64,000 nucleotides of DNA from an uncultured Bacteroidales bacterium (GCA_949291555.1 CASEWE010000009.1:1-64000), one strand, 5' to 3'. Shown: positions 9,257-18,937, counted from the first letter of the stretch. Notes: generated by a model not told the origin, from the letters alone. Numbers and translations are program-made.

Positions 9257-9814
9257 ATGCAGATAAGCAAGGCAAGCATACGGTACGCCCGGGCTTTGTA
9301 CGATTTGGCCCAGGAACAAGGGGTTCAGGAGCAGGTGTATGCCGACATGCACCGGATGATCGACCTCCTGTCGGCCGACAAGAGCCTTCCGGCCCTCCTT
9401 TCCAACCCGGTAGTCCCTGTCCATCCCAAGCAGCTGGCGGTGGATTTGATCCTGCAAGGGAAAGTGGCGGATTTGAGCGTGCGTTTCATCCAGCTCATTA
9501 TCCGCAAGAACCGGAGCGCCGACATTTTCGGCATTGTCCGGGCCTATGTGGGCCTGTACCGGAAGAAGAACGGCATTTCGCGCGCCATTGTCCGGACGCC
9601 TTTCCCGCTCCGGGAGGATGAAAGGGCCTTGTTCGAAGACTGGTTCCGGCAAAAGATGCCCGGCCGGAAAGTGGAGTTGTCGAACAAGGTGCAGCCCTCG
9701 CTGAAGGGCGGTTTCACGCTCCGGATCGACTGGCTGTACATAGACTGCAGCGTTGCCGGGCGGCTGCAGCGCATGCGCCGGGAGGTTACCCGGCGGGTTT
9801 ACCACAAGGCTTGA
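9257..9814 (+). CDS. atpH: ATP synthase F1 subunit delta
   Basis: A 185-residue stalk connector (OSCP family). The N-terminus ISKASIRYARALYDLA matches the family start, and the C-terminal GGFTLRIDW region matches the domain that docks to subunit b. Its start follows the atpF stop by 2 nt. The spacing to atpA is unusually long (about 170 nt) and holds a direct repeat. Confidence 0.94.
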   Translation: MQISKASIRYARALYDLAQEQGVQEQVYADMHRMIDLLSADKSLPALLSNPVVPVHPKQLAVDLILQGKVADLSVRFIQLIIRKNRSADIFGIVRAYVGLYRKKNGISRAIVRTPFPLREDERALFEDWFRQKMPGRKVELSNKVQPSLKGGFTLRIDWLYIDCSVAGRLQRMRREVTRRVYHKA

Positions 9815-9855
9815 AAGGCAAGGGGGGTATTCCCCGGCCGGGGGGCGCCGCAAGG

Positions 9856-9948
9856 ACGGCGTTGGCGTTGTCCGTCCGGAGAGGATAGGCCTCATCGAGA
9901 GAAAGCGGCTCCGCCAAATACGGCGTTGGCGTTATTCGTCCGGAGAGG
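9856..9948 (+). repeat. 29-bp direct repeat between atpH and atpA
   Basis: Copies at 9856-9884 and 9920-9948 match at 27 of 29 positions (both begin ACGGCGTTGGCGTT and end CGTCCGGAGAGG). They lie just upstream of the atpA start at 9986. Function unknown; translational control or a local duplication is possible. Confidence 0.85.
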
Positions 9949-9985
9949 TATTCATTTAAGAAGCAAGGGCAGAAAAGGAAATCGG

Positions 9986-11584
9986 ATGGCAGAGATAAAA
10001 GTATCGGAAGTAACCGCCATACTCAAACGGCAGCTGGCCGGGCTGGGCATGGAGGAAGACATGCAGGAGGTAGGGACGGTCTTGAACGCCGGAGACGGCA
10101 TCGCCCGGGTGTTCGGCCTGGAAAACGTCGAAGCCGGGGAAATGGTCGATTTCGTCTCGACCGGCGTCCAGGGCATTGCCTTGAACTTGGAGGAAGACAA
10201 CGTGGGGGTCGTGATGCTGGGCGACTCGGGAGGCGTGCTGGAAGGCGACAAGGTGCGCCGGACCCATCGGATCGCTTCCATTCCGGTAGGAGACGCCCTC
10301 CTGGGCCGGGTCATCGACACCTTGGGCCGGCCGCTGGACGGGAAAGGGTCGGTGGAAGGCGATTTGGTGGAAATGCCTCTGGAACGCAAGGCCCCGGGGG
10401 TCATTTACCGCCAGCCGGTAAGCGAGCCGCTGCAGACGGGCATCAAGAGCATCGATGCCATGATTCCCATCGGCCGGGGGCAGCGGGAGCTTATCATCGG
10501 CGACCGCCAGACCGGCAAGACGGCTATTGCCGTCGATACCATCCTCAACCAGAAAAGCAATTTCGAAAAGGGCGACCCCATTTATTGCGTTTACGTGGCC
10601 ATCGGCCAGAAGGCTTCCACCGTGGCTTCGGTGGTGAAGACCTTGGAAGACGGCGGGGCCATGCCCTATACCATCGTGGTGGCCTCCATGGCGGCCGACC
10701 CGGCGGCCATGCAGTTCTACGCGCCTTTTGCCGGAGCGGCCGTGGGGGAATATTTCCGGGATACGGGCCGGCATGCCCTGGTGGTCTTCGACGACTTGTC
10801 GAAGCAGGCCGTGGCCTACCGGGAAGTTTCCCTTTTGCTGCGCCATCCGCCCGGACGGGAAGCCTACCCGGGCGATGTGTTCTACCTGCATTCCCGTTTG
10901 CTGGAACGGGCCGCCAAGATTATCCAGTCGGACGAAATCGCCGCCCGGATGAACGACATCCCCAAGAGCATGGAGGGGAAGGTGCGGGGCGGCGGCTCGC
11001 TTACGGCCTTGCCGGTGGTCGAGACCCAGGAAGGGGACGTTTCGGCTTATATCCCGACCAATGTCATTTCCATTACCGACGGGCAGATATTCCTCGAAAC
11101 CGGGCTGTTCAATGCCGGGGTGCGTCCGGCCATCAACGTGGGGATTTCCGTTTCCCGGGTGGGCGGGGCCGCCCAGATCAAGTCGATGAAGAAGGTGGCC
11201 GGGACGCTCAAGCTCGACCAGGCCCAGTTCGTGGAATTGGAGGCTTTTTCCAAATTCGGCTCCGATCTGGATCCGGCCACGCGCATGGCCTTGGAAAAGG
11301 GGCAGCGCAATGTGGAGCTGCTCAAGCAGGCCCAGTATTCGCCCATGCCGGTGGAAGAGCAGGTGGCGGTGCTGTATTGCGGGGTCAAGGCCTTGTTGCT
11401 GAAATTGCCGGCAGGAAAAGTGGAGCATTTCCAGGAAGATTACCTTCGGATGCTCAAGCACCGGCATGCCGATGTGCTGGCGCGGATTGCCCGAGGCGAG
11501 CTGGAGGCCGGCGATGAAAAAGTCCTCCGGCAGGTTGCTTCCGAGGCGGTCGACAATATCCTTTCGGGATTGAAAGACGCATAA
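9986..11584 (+). CDS. atpA: ATP synthase F1 subunit alpha
   Basis: A 532-residue regulatory/nucleotide-binding subunit of the F1 head. The start MAEIKVSEV at 9986 is chosen over an upstream in-frame ATG at 9926 because it fits the usual alpha N-terminus and the upstream codons overlap the 29-bp repeat. The P-loop GDRQTGKT is near residue 172, followed by typical blocks PYTIVVAS and [14 protein letters not shown]. Full length and intact. It would pair with a beta subunit encoded outside this window. Confidence 0.97.
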   Translation: MAEIKVSEVTAILKRQLAGLGMEEDMQEVGTVLNAGDGIARVFGLENVEAGEMVDFVSTGVQGIALNLEEDNVGVVMLGDSGGVLEGDKVRRTHRIASIPVGDALLGRVIDTLGRPLDGKGSVEGDLVEMPLERKAPGVIYRQPVSEPLQTGIKSIDAMIPIGRGQRELIIGDRQTGKTAIAVDTILNQKSNFEKGDPIYCVYVAIGQKASTVASVVKTLEDGGAMPYTIVVASMAADPAAMQFYAPFAGAAVGEYFRDTGRHALVVFDDLSKQAVAYREVSLLLRHPPGREAYPGDVFYLHSRLLERAAKIIQSDEIAARMNDIPKSMEGKVRGGGSLTALPVVETQEGDVSAYIPTNVISITDGQIFLETGLFNAGVRPAINVGISVSRVGGAAQIKSMKKVAGTLKLDQAQFVELEAFSKFGSDLDPATRMALEKGQRNVELLKQAQYSPMPVEEQVAVLYCGVKALLLKLPAGKVEHFQEDYLRMLKHRHADVLARIARGELEAGDEKVLRQVASEAVDNILSGLKDA

Positions 11585-11594
11585 AACAGAGGAA

Positions 11595-12563
11595 ATGGCC
11601 GGATTGAAAGAACTCAGGCTGCGGTTGGAGTCGGCAAAGTCCACGCAGCAGCTCACCTCTGCCATGAAGATGGTTTCGGTCTCCAAGCTCCGCAAGGCGC
11701 AAACCCGCCTGGCGCAAGTGCGCGAGACCTGTTTCCGTTACATGGAGATATTCAACCATGTGGCCCGTTCCGGAGCGGAGCCCCCCGATTTTTCCGGGAA
11801 CCCGCTCATGGAGCCGGCCCGGAAAGGGGTTTCGAAAGTCCTGGTCATCGTGATAGCTTCCGAAAAAGGCCTTTGCGGGAGTTTCAACCTCAATGTCTGC
11901 CGGGCGGCCGAGGAGCATATACGGCAGCATTACGGGCATCTCCCGGCCGAGGACGTGCATGTGCTGGGCATCGGGGCCAAGGCGGCGAGGCATTTCAAGC
12001 CGCTGGCCTACCCGGTGCGCGATTGCCCGGAAATCCCCGTGCCGTCGAATGCCGCCTACGAAGAAACTTCCGCTTTGATGGAGAAAATCCTGGCCGCTTA
12101 CGGCCGGGGAGAGTTCCATCAGGCGGATGTGGTTTATTGCCGCCCGGTCAACGCGGCCATGCAGGTAACGCATGCCATGACGGTACTTCCGGTAAAGGAC
12201 TTGCTTTCCAGCGCGGATACCGTAATCGAGGAAAGGCTTCATTACGCGGGTTCGGTAGCTGCCGCGGCGAACGCGGAAACGGCCAAGGAAGCGGCTTCTT
12301 TCTACGTGCAGTCCGATTTCCTGCCAAGCCGGGAAGCGATTCTGGAAACGATGCTGCCCTCGATAGCGGTCTTGTTCCTTCATTACGCGCTTTGCCAGTC
12401 GGCCATGGCCGAACACGGGGCGCGCATGACGGCCATGGGAACCGCCACCGACAATGCCGACGAGCTTATCAAGAACTTGAACCTCGCCTACAACAAATTG
12501 CGCCAGAGTTCCATTACCAACGAGCTTATAGAAATCGTCAGCGGGGCCAATGCCTTGGATTGA
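11595..12563 (+). CDS. atpG: ATP synthase F1 subunit gamma
   Basis: A 322-residue central rotor shaft. The N-terminal helix (LRLRLESAKSTQQLTSAMKMVS) and the C-terminal helix (NLAYNKLRQSSITNELIEIVSGANAL) are the conserved coiled-coil ends of the gamma family. It has an internal insertion relative to short proteobacterial forms. Last gene of the operon; a strong terminator follows at about 12642. Confidence 0.96.
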   Translation: MAGLKELRLRLESAKSTQQLTSAMKMVSVSKLRKAQTRLAQVRETCFRYMEIFNHVARSGAEPPDFSGNPLMEPARKGVSKVLVIVIASEKGLCGSFNLNVCRAAEEHIRQHYGHLPAEDVHVLGIGAKAARHFKPLAYPVRDCPEIPVPSNAAYEETSALMEKILAAYGRGEFHQADVVYCRPVNAAMQVTHAMTVLPVKDLLSSADTVIEERLHYAGSVAAAANAETAKEAASFYVQSDFLPSREAILETMLPSIAVLFLHYALCQSAMAEHGARMTAMGTATDNADELIKNLNLAYNKLRQSSITNELIEIVSGANALD

Positions 12564-12641
12564 CAGCCGGGAGCCGGCAGGAAAGAGGCGCTTGCCGGGT
12601 GCCATGCGGAAGGACGGGGACATAAGGAAGGACGGGGGACA

Positions 12642-12676
12642 TAAAAAAAAGGGACTGGTAACCAGTCCCCTTTTTC
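12642..12676 (+). terminator. Bidirectional terminator after atpG and tRNA-Lys
   Basis: Stem GGGACTGGT/ACCAGTCCC (12651-12669) with an A tract before and a T tract after it. It can end the atp operon on the plus strand and the convergent tRNA-Lys transcript on the minus strand. Confidence 0.9.
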
Positions 12677-12707
12677 TTCTTGGCCGAACGGCCTTTGGGT
12701 TTCTTGC

Positions 12708-12783
12708 TGGTGGTTACGCTGGGATTCGAACCCAGGGCCCCATCCTTAAAAGGGATGTGCTCTACCGACTGAGCTACGTAACC
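12708..12783 (-). tRNA. tRNA-Lys (anticodon TTT), CCA encoded
   Basis: The minus strand folds as a cloverleaf: acceptor GGTTACG/CGTAACC, D arm GCTC...GAGC, anticodon arm CATCC-CTTTTAA-GGATG with anticodon TTT, and T arm with GGTTCGAATCC. The discriminator A and 3' CCA are encoded. Confidence 0.97.
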
Positions 12784-12859
12784 TCCGGAATATAAGGTTT
12801 TCTTAAAGCGCTTTCCGGCATACCGGCTCCCGAAGTCCGGGTTTCGCCCGAAAGGGCTG

Positions 12860-12890
12860 CAAAATTACATCTTATTTCGGAATTTCCAAA
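12860..12890 (-). promoter_or_regulatory. Promoter of tRNA-Lys
   Basis: The minus strand reads TTTG (12887-12890), 19 nt, TAATTTTG (12860-12867), a full consensus match with ideal spacing. Predicted start is near 12852, about 70 nt ahead of the tRNA. The rest of the gene-free stretch to 13114 is GC-rich and shows nothing recognisable. Confidence 0.8.
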
Positions 12891-13114
12891 CCTTTGCCCG
12901 ATTTCGGCCATCGGCCATCGCGCCGGCCGGATCCTCCGCTTCGGCTCGGCTTTCAGGCCGGCTTCCCGGCAGTTCCGCCCGGAGAGGGGGACGGCTTTGC
13001 CGCTTCCGCGCGCGGCCCTTCGGCCGGTTCCCGCTTGTCCGGCCGGCTTTGCCTCCTCCGTTTCCGCGCGTAACCGGCCATCCGCGTCCGGCCGACTGTG
13101 CTTTCCCGGCCTCT

Positions 13115-14269
13115 TCATCGAACGCGAGGCCGGACGCTTCCTTCCGCAATCTTGAGGAGGCGCACCACGTTGTCCATGCTCTTTTCCAAATCCCGTTCGC
13201 AATGCGCCCGCGCTATGCTGAAGTCGACCGCCTTGCGGTTCGTGCTGAAGACGGCCGAAACCCCTTGCTCGTAAACGGCATCGGCATCGTCGCCGATGTC
13301 CCCGGCTATGGCAATCACCGGAACACCCGCGGCTTGGGCTCTCCGGGCAATTCCGCAGACCACCTTTCCCCTGGCGCTTTGGCTGTCGAGCCGGCCTTCT
13401 CCGGTAAAGACGTAATCGGCCAAGGCGAGGCAGTTCTCGAAATCCACGGCATCGAGCAAGGTATCGATGCCCATCCGGAGTCCGGCTTGCAGGAAAACGC
13501 CCATCCCGTACCCGCATCCTCCGGCGGCGCCGCTCCCGGGGCAAAGGCTTTTGTCGATTCCCAGTTCCCGGTACACTGTTTCGGCCAAGTGCCGGAGCCC
13601 GTTGTCGAGCGTTTCGAGCATGCCCGCATCGGCGCCTTTTTGCGGTCCGAACACGTAGGCTGCCCCGGAAGGCCCGTACAAGGGATTGTCGATGTCGCAT
13701 ATCGCTTCGAGCCGGATTTCCTTCAGGCGCGGGTCCAAGAGCGAAAGGTCGATCCGGGCAATGCGCTGCAGGCTGCCGCCGGTGGGGAGGAATTCCTTTC
13801 CCGCACTGTCCATGAACCTTGCCCCCAATGCCGAAGCCATGCCGCACCCCCCGTCGTTGGTGCCGCTTCCGCCCAAGCCCACGATAATCTTGTTGCATCC
13901 TAAGTCCAGGGCTTTCCGTACAAGCTGCCCTACCCCGTAGGTGGTGGTGATGAGCGGGTTGCGGTTGCATCGGGTAAGGGGAAGCCCGGCGCAGGAAGCC
14001 ATTTCGATGACGGCTGTCCGGCCGATGAACCCGATGAAGGCATCGACATCCTCCCTGAACGGGCCCCGGACGCGGAAAAACTGTTTTTCCCCTTTCCCGT
14101 AGGCGTCGAGGAAGGCATCGACCGTTCCCTCCCCGCCGTCGGCAATGGGGATTTGCTGCACGATGCAAGCGGGAAAGTGGCGCAGGATGCAGCGCTTCAT
14201 GATCTGGCAAATCGTGGCAGAACGCATGGTTCCCTTGAAAGAATCGGGTATGAGTATGACGTTTTCCAT
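13115..14269 (-). CDS. Glycerate kinase
   Basis: A 384-residue enzyme of the GlxK/GarK glycerate kinase family, phosphorylating glycerate with ATP (2- or 3-phosphoglycerate product). Family blocks seen: N-terminal IPDSFKGTMRS, PIADGGEGTVDAF, VGLGGSGTNDGGCGMA, and C-terminal FTGEGRLDSQSARGK. The start MENVILIPDSF at 14269 fits the family; a longer open frame upstream is not conserved-looking. Monocistronic on the minus strand. Gene symbol (glxK or garK) left open because the subfamily cannot be decided by eye. Confidence 0.93.
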   Translation of the reverse strand: MENVILIPDSFKGTMRSATICQIMKRCILRHFPACIVQQIPIADGGEGTVDAFLDAYGKGEKQFFRVRGPFREDVDAFIGFIGRTAVIEMASCAGLPLTRCNRNPLITTTYGVGQLVRKALDLGCNKIIVGLGGSGTNDGGCGMASALGARFMDSAGKEFLPTGGSLQRIARIDLSLLDPRLKEIRLEAICDIDNPLYGPSGAAYVFGPQKGADAGMLETLDNGLRHLAETVYRELGIDKSLCPGSGAAGGCGYGMGVFLQAGLRMGIDTLLDAVDFENCLALADYVFTGEGRLDSQSARGKVVCGIARRAQAAGVPVIAIAGDIGDDADAVYEQGVSAVFSTNRKAVDFSIARAHCERDLEKSMDNVVRLLKIAEGSVRPRVR

Positions 14270-14415
14270 ACGCGGGGATTTTGATTCGGCTTGGTTTCCG
14301 CTTTCGGCCCGGCGCCCGCCTCCGGCCCGGCGCCTGCCCTTTTTCCCCTTCGCCTTTTCCGGATGCTGGCGGACGGGGTGACCGGTAGCCGGGCGGCATA
14401 GCTGTTGTATAGAGG

Positions 14416-14606
14416 CCGGAAGAGCCCGGAGGAGGCTCCGGCTGGCCTTGGAGAGGGTTATCATTTGTCTGCGCCTCCGGAAAGAACCCGGAGGAGGTTC
14501 CAGCTGGCCATGGAAAGGGCTTCCGCTTGGGCGCGTCTCGGGAAAAGAACCCGGAGGGGGGGCACCGGCTAACCCATAGGGGTTCCGGCTAACCCGTAGG
14601 GGTTCC
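14416..14606. repeat. Cluster of short degenerate repeats in the gene-free stretch 14270-14692
   Basis: Two related blocks of about 42 nt (14416-14457 and 14477-14519, both with CCCGGAGGAGG and AGCTGGCC-like cores), a third partial block near 14540, then two 20-bp tandem units GGCTAACCC(A/G)TAGGGGTTCC at 14567-14606. No coding potential is seen. Function unknown. Confidence 0.75.
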
Positions 14607-14692
14607 GGCCCCAAACCCCCTAAAGTTAAAAAAAACTTCGGAATCCGGAATCCGTCCGGAAAAATTCCGTTCCGGTTCGGCATTTCCCTTGC

Positions 14693-14721
14693 TTTGCGGA
14701 GCTCATTTTTTTGTAATTTTG
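14693..14721 (+). promoter_or_regulatory. Promoter of the Omp28-like gene
   Basis: TTTG (14693-14696), 17 nt, TAATTTTG (14714-14721): full -7 match. Predicted start near 14728, about 125 nt before the ATG at 14853. Confidence 0.7.
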
Positions 14722-14852
14722 TAGGGTGTTCCGGAGGGTCGGGCGGAAATGCCCTCCTTTTCCCGTTGCAAGGGCTTTCTTTCGGAAAGGGCCGGCCTTC
14801 CTTTTTTGCCATGCGGCGCCAAATTGCGATGCGACACCAAACAATCAAAGCC

Positions 14853-16634
14853 ATGAAAAGGATATTAACAACTTTGACCGCTTTCGTTCTGCCTGCGCTC
14901 ATGTTCGCGCAAGAGGCATTCGTAAGCCAGGAACCTTCCAAGCGGAATGTCTTGTTCGAGGAATTCACCGGGGTGCAATGCGGGAACTGCCCGCGGGCGC
15001 ACGTGACCGAGGCCGAGCTTCTGGCCGCCAATCCGGGCCGCCTGTTTGCCGTCAACATCCATGCGGGCGGTTTTGCCACACCTTATGCGGGAGACCCCAA
15101 CCTCCAGACCGAAGACGGCACGATGATCAACGCCCATTTCGGCATCAGCAGCTATCCGGCCGCGGTGGTGAGCCGCCACAAGTTTTCCGGCTCTTACGAT
15201 GCTTCGGAGAATTATTGGAGCAGCTACATCAACCAGCTGATGGGCATGGATTCCTACGTGAACATTGCCGCCAAGGGTGATCTCGACTGGTCGACGCGGA
15301 AGTTGTCCATGACGGTTCAGCTGTATTACACGGGCACGCCGTCGGTATCTTCCAACCGCATCCACGTGGCCATGGTGCAGGACGGCATCATCGCCAAGCA
15401 GTCGAACTACGGTTACCCGAACCCCGATCAAGAGACCGAAGACGGGAAGTATATCCACTTGCATGTGCTGCGCGACATGCTTACCCCGGCCTTGGACGGG
15501 GAAGAAGTAACCGGGATCGCGCAAGGTTCCTTGGTGGAAAAAAAGTTCGAATGGGACCTTCCCACGGCCATCAACTCCGTGCCGCTTGTTTTGCAGAACG
15601 TGCATTTCGTGGTTTTTGTAACGGAAGACCAGAACGAGGTCATGACCGTTTGCCAGGCGGAGATCGCGCATGCCAATGCGCCGGACAACATTCTCAGCAT
15701 GAGCAAGGCCGAGGCTTTGGTGGGTTCGGAATGCGACCCCAGCGCGCGGGTTTCCTTCAATTTGGAAAACATCTTGGGCGAAGCGGTGCAGGAAGTGGCC
15801 TTCACCCTTTCCAGCGGAGCGGGGACCGCGGAACATGTCGAAACTTTTGAAACCCCGCTGAACGAGGGTGAAAGCGTGCGGGTAACCACCGGCAGCGTGG
15901 CGCTTGCAACCAGCAATAATGCCGAAGAGGTGGAAGTCCGGATCACGGGCGTGAACGGGGAACCGTACGAATACGAAGATGCCGGGACGAAGATCACGGT
16001 GGAAGCGATCCATCGCCGCGCCACCGCGCCGACTTCCGATATCGTTCTGGCTATCTGCCAAGACCGTTGGGGTTCGGATATCACCTGGGATTTGAAAGAC
16101 GGCGAAGGCTCGGTGGTTTCCTCCGGCGGGCCTTACCGCGACTTGAGCGGCAACGGGACGCGGGTCAACAGCACGCCCGTCACGTTGGCCGAAGGCTGCT
16201 ATACCTTCACGATCCATGACGTGAGCAAGGACGGGATCAACACCCAGTACGGCGCGGGTTACATCAGCATGCAGGATGCCAACTCCGTGGAATTTTACCG
16301 TCATGACGGCAAGTATGCCGACAGCCTCGTCATCAAGCTCGATTCCCGTTTCGTGGCCAACGAGGCTTTCCCGGCTGTTGCGGGCGTTCAACTGCTTCCG
16401 AACCCGGCCCGCGACCGCGCGGCCTTGTCTTTCACCATGGAAAAAGCCGGCCCGGTGCGGATCCAGGTTTGGGAAAAGACCGGTTCCTGCGTGCTGGATA
16501 TGGGCGCCATGAACGTTGAAGCGGGCAGGACGGAAGTGGAAATCGGGCTGCAGGACCTTTCGGCCGGCATGTATTTCGTTACCTTGCGCGGCGAAGGCAT
16601 AGACAAGGCGGTCAAACTTGTTGTGATTCGTTAA
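14853..16634 (+). CDS. Omp28-like secreted protein with thioredoxin-type CxxC and T9SS domain
   Basis: A 593-residue protein. A signal peptide (residues 1-19, ending MFAQ) is followed by an Omp28/thioredoxin-fold domain with VLFEEFTGVQCGNCP, where Cys43 and Cys46 form a CxxC pair. A central beta-rich region has a pre-peptidase-like stretch (AEGCYTFTIHDVSKDGI). The last 80 residues (VQLLPNPARDRAALSF...LSAGMYFVTLRGEG...VKLVVIR) are a typical T9SS type A sorting domain, predicting export across the outer membrane and surface attachment. In Porphyromonas, Omp28 is an outer-membrane lipoprotein implicated as an adhesin; the role here is inferred. A promoter and terminator frame it as a single-gene unit. 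Confidence 0.88.
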   Translation: MKRILTTLTAFVLPALMFAQEAFVSQEPSKRNVLFEEFTGVQCGNCPRAHVTEAELLAANPGRLFAVNIHAGGFATPYAGDPNLQTEDGTMINAHFGISSYPAAVVSRHKFSGSYDASENYWSSYINQLMGMDSYVNIAAKGDLDWSTRKLSMTVQLYYTGTPSVSSNRIHVAMVQDGIIAKQSNYGYPNPDQETEDGKYIHLHVLRDMLTPALDGEEVTGIAQGSLVEKKFEWDLPTAINSVPLVLQNVHFVVFVTEDQNEVMTVCQAEIAHANAPDNILSMSKAEALVGSECDPSARVSFNLENILGEAVQEVAFTLSSGAGTAEHVETFETPLNEGESVRVTTGSVALATSNNAEEVEVRITGVNGEPYEYEDAGTKITVEAIHRRATAPTSDIVLAICQDRWGSDITWDLKDGEGSVVSSGGPYRDLSGNGTRVNSTPVTLAEGCYTFTIHDVSKDGINTQYGAGYISMQDANSVEFYRHDGKYADSLVIKLDSRFVANEAFPAVAGVQLLPNPARDRAALSFTMEKAGPVRIQVWEKTGSCVLDMGAMNVEAGRTEVEIGLQDLSAGMYFVTLRGEGIDKAVKLVVIR

Positions 16635-16663
16635 AAGATTGACACTGTATCTTTTATTCTTGA

Positions 16664-16699
16664 AGTGCGAACCATTGTGCAATGGTTCGCACTTTTTTT
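16664..16699 (+). terminator. Terminator of the Omp28-like gene
   Basis: Perfect 13-bp stem (16664-16676 with 16681-16693), 4-nt loop, then a T run. It runs directly into the next promoter. Confidence 0.92.
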
Positions 16700-16700
16700 A

Positions 16701-16708
16701 TATCTTTG
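16701..16708 (+). promoter_or_regulatory. Promoter -7 box for tRNA-Gly
   Basis: TATCTTTG is a full match to TAnnTTTG, directly abutting the T tract of the preceding terminator. A TTG lies at 16675-16677 inside the terminator stem (23-nt spacing, long). Predicted start near 16715. Confidence 0.55.
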
Positions 16709-16770
16709 CCCTCCGAAATGCCGGCGGACGGAAGGGAAATTTCCGGTTGCGGTTTGCCGGCAAGCGCAAT

Positions 16771-16843
16771 GCGGCAGTAGCTCAGTTGGTAGAGCGCTAG
16801 CTTCCCAAGCTGGAGGTCGCGGGTTCGAGACCCGTTTGCCGCT
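16771..16843 (+). tRNA. tRNA-Gly (anticodon CCC)
   Basis: Acceptor GCGGCAG/TTGCCGC (one G-U pair), D arm GCTC...GAGC, anticodon arm CTAGC-TTCCCAA-GCTGG giving anticodon CCC, T arm CGGGTTCGAGACCCG. CCA is not encoded. Confidence 0.95.
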
Positions 16844-16883
16844 CTCTTTGGCAGCGATGCTTAGGCAGAGATGCTTGCATGAA

Positions 16884-16918
16884 AGGTGTCCGAGGCTTGG
16901 CCGGGACACCTTTTTTTC
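16884..16918 (+). terminator. Terminator between tRNA-Gly and dnaG
   Basis: Stem AGGTGTCC/GGACACCT around a 12-nt loop, followed by a run of seven T. It ends 27 nt before the dnaG start, so dnaG needs its own promoter or some read-through. Confidence 0.8.
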
Positions 16919-16945
16919 TATCATCACCCACCAAAGGGCGGAGGC

Positions 16946-18934
16946 ATGAGCTACAGGATACCGGAAGAGACCAAACGCGCCATTTTGGACGCGGCTCGCA
17001 TCGACGAGGTGGTGGGTGACTTCGTGCTCCTCAAGAAACGCGGGGCCAACTACGTGGGGCTTTGCCCTTTCCATCAGGAGAAGACTCCTTCTTTCATCGT
17101 TACCCCGGCCAAGGGGATTTTCAAGTGTTTCGGATGCGGGAAAGGCGGCGATTCGGTGAGCTTCCTCATGGAGCACGAGCATCTGAGCTATGTGGACGCC
17201 TTGCGTTACTTAGCCGCCAAGTACAACATCGAAATCCGCGCGCAGGAGCTTAGCCCGGAGCAGGAGCGGAAGGAAAGCGAGCGGGAATCCTTGTACGATG
17301 TTACCCGTTTTGCCGCCGAATATTTCGTGAAGAACCTCTGGGAAAGCGAGGAAGGCCGGGCGGTGGGGCTTTCCTATTTCCGGGAGCGGAAATTCACCGA
17401 TGCCATGATCCGGCAGTTCCAGTTAGGTTATTGCGCCAGCAGCTGGGACGGCTTCACGCAAGCGGCCCTGAAAGCCGGTTACGACAAGAAGTACCTTTTG
17501 CAGTGCGGCCTGACCATAGAGAAAGAGGATAGCGGGAAGCTTTTCGACCGATTCCGGGGCCGGGTCATCTTCCCCATACACAGCCTCTCCGGCCGGGTCC
17601 TGGGCTTTGGGGGGAGGATTCTGGTCAACGACAAGACCAAGGCCAAGTATGTCAATTCCCCCGAATCGGAGATTTACCACAAGAGCCAGGTTTTGTACGC
17701 CATCCCGTTTGCCAAGCGGGAAATCGCGGCCCGGGACATGGCCTATATGGTGGAAGGCTACGCGGATGTCATTTCCATGCACCAGGCCGGCATTGCCAAC
17801 GTGGTCTCCTCTTCGGGCACTTCGCTCACGGAAGAGCAAATCCGGCTCATTTCGCATTTCACCCGCAACTTGACGCTCCTTTACGACGGGGATCCGGCGG
17901 GAATCAAGGCTTCCTTGCGCGGCATCGACATGATCCTGGCCAAGGACATGGATGTGCGGGTGGTCTTGCTCCCCGACGGCCAGGACCCCGATGATTTTGC
18001 CAAGGCCCATTCCACCGAGGAAATCCGCGGGTATCTTTCGGACAACGCGGTCGACTTCATCCGCTTCAAGGCCCGCCTGCTCCTGCAGGATGCCGGAGAC
18101 GATCCTATCAAGCGGGCCGCGCTCATCGACAATATCCTGGAAAGCATTTCGGTCATTCCCGATGAAATCAAGCGGGCGGTTTACGTGCAGGAGTGCAGCC
18201 GCTTGCTCGATATTCCCGAGGCCGACCTGGTCAACAAGCTCAACCGGATTTTCAGGAGCCGTTTCCAGAAGCAGGTGGCCCGGGAAAGAGCCGGGCAAGC
18301 CATCCGGGAGGTTCCTTCCGAGCCCGCGCCCGGGCAGGGCAGCCCGGAAGAGGATGCCCGGGCCTATGAAAAGGTGCTGGAACGGGAGCTCCTTCGCCTC
18401 TTGGTCAATCACGGCGCCTGCAATACGACCCAGGCCTATGTGGACGAGGGAGGCTGCCGCATGGATCAGGTTTCGAGCGTGTGCGCCTACATCGTGATGG
18501 AATTGGAGCAGGATGGTTTTTCCATGGAAGAGCCTTTGCACCAAGGGCTTTTCTCTATATTTGCCAACGCTTTCCATAGCGGGAAGGTGCCTTCTTTGGA
18601 AGAACTTTTGCAAGCAGACGACCCGCGTTTGCGCGCCTTGGTGGCCGATTTGGCAGCGAGCCGTTTCGAAATCAGCAAGGTCTGGGAGGAAAAAGGCATT
18701 TTGGTCCGGACGGAGCAGAACGACCGAGGCAAATTGGATTCGGCTGTCTTTCAGGCGGTCTTGAATTTCAAGCTCAAGAAGCTATCCGACATGAGGGGTA
18801 GCCTCGACAAGGAGCTGGAGCAGGCCGGCAAGGATGGCGATGATTTGAAAGTCATGGAATTGATAACCCGTAAAAAAAATCTGGACCGCTTGAAGACGGC
18901 TCTTTCGGCCATGGTCAGGCGGGTGGTTGCCTGA
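16946..18934 (+). CDS. dnaG: DNA primase
   Basis: A 662-residue enzyme that makes RNA primers at the replication fork. N-terminal CHC2 zinc finger (CPFHQEKTPSF...FKCFGCGKGGD) at about residues 39-68, then the Toprim core with VEGYADVI and the acidic DGDPAG motif, and a variable helicase-binding C-terminus. The start at 16946 (MSYRIPEETK) matches the family; an upstream in-frame ATG overlaps the terminator. Its stop lies 3 nt before coaX. Confidence 0.97.
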   Translation: MSYRIPEETKRAILDAARIDEVVGDFVLLKKRGANYVGLCPFHQEKTPSFIVTPAKGIFKCFGCGKGGDSVSFLMEHEHLSYVDALRYLAAKYNIEIRAQELSPEQERKESERESLYDVTRFAAEYFVKNLWESEEGRAVGLSYFRERKFTDAMIRQFQLGYCASSWDGFTQAALKAGYDKKYLLQCGLTIEKEDSGKLFDRFRGRVIFPIHSLSGRVLGFGGRILVNDKTKAKYVNSPESEIYHKSQVLYAIPFAKREIAARDMAYMVEGYADVISMHQAGIANVVSSSGTSLTEEQIRLISHFTRNLTLLYDGDPAGIKASLRGIDMILAKDMDVRVVLLPDGQDPDDFAKAHSTEEIRGYLSDNAVDFIRFKARLLLQDAGDDPIKRAALIDNILESISVIPDEIKRAVYVQECSRLLDIPEADLVNKLNRIFRSRFQKQVARERAGQAIREVPSEPAPGQGSPEEDARAYEKVLERELLRLLVNHGACNTTQAYVDEGGCRMDQVSSVCAYIVMELEQDGFSMEEPLHQGLFSIFANAFHSGKVPSLEELLQADDPRLRALVADLAASRFEISKVWEEKGILVRTEQNDRGKLDSAVFQAVLNFKLKKLSDMRGSLDKELEQAGKDGDDLKVMELITRKKNLDRLKTALSAMVRRVVA

Positions 18935-18937
18935 GAG

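Noticed and set aside
9926..9985. N-terminal extension of atpA from the ATG at 9926
   Set aside because: The added residues ([10 protein letters not shown]...) are not typical of alpha subunits and are encoded by the 29-bp direct repeat.
12774..14399. 541-codon minus-strand frame overlapping glycerate kinase in another frame
   Set aside because: It is very rich in Arg/Pro/Gly and runs over the tRNA-Lys 5' end; glycerate kinase motifs lie in the other frame.
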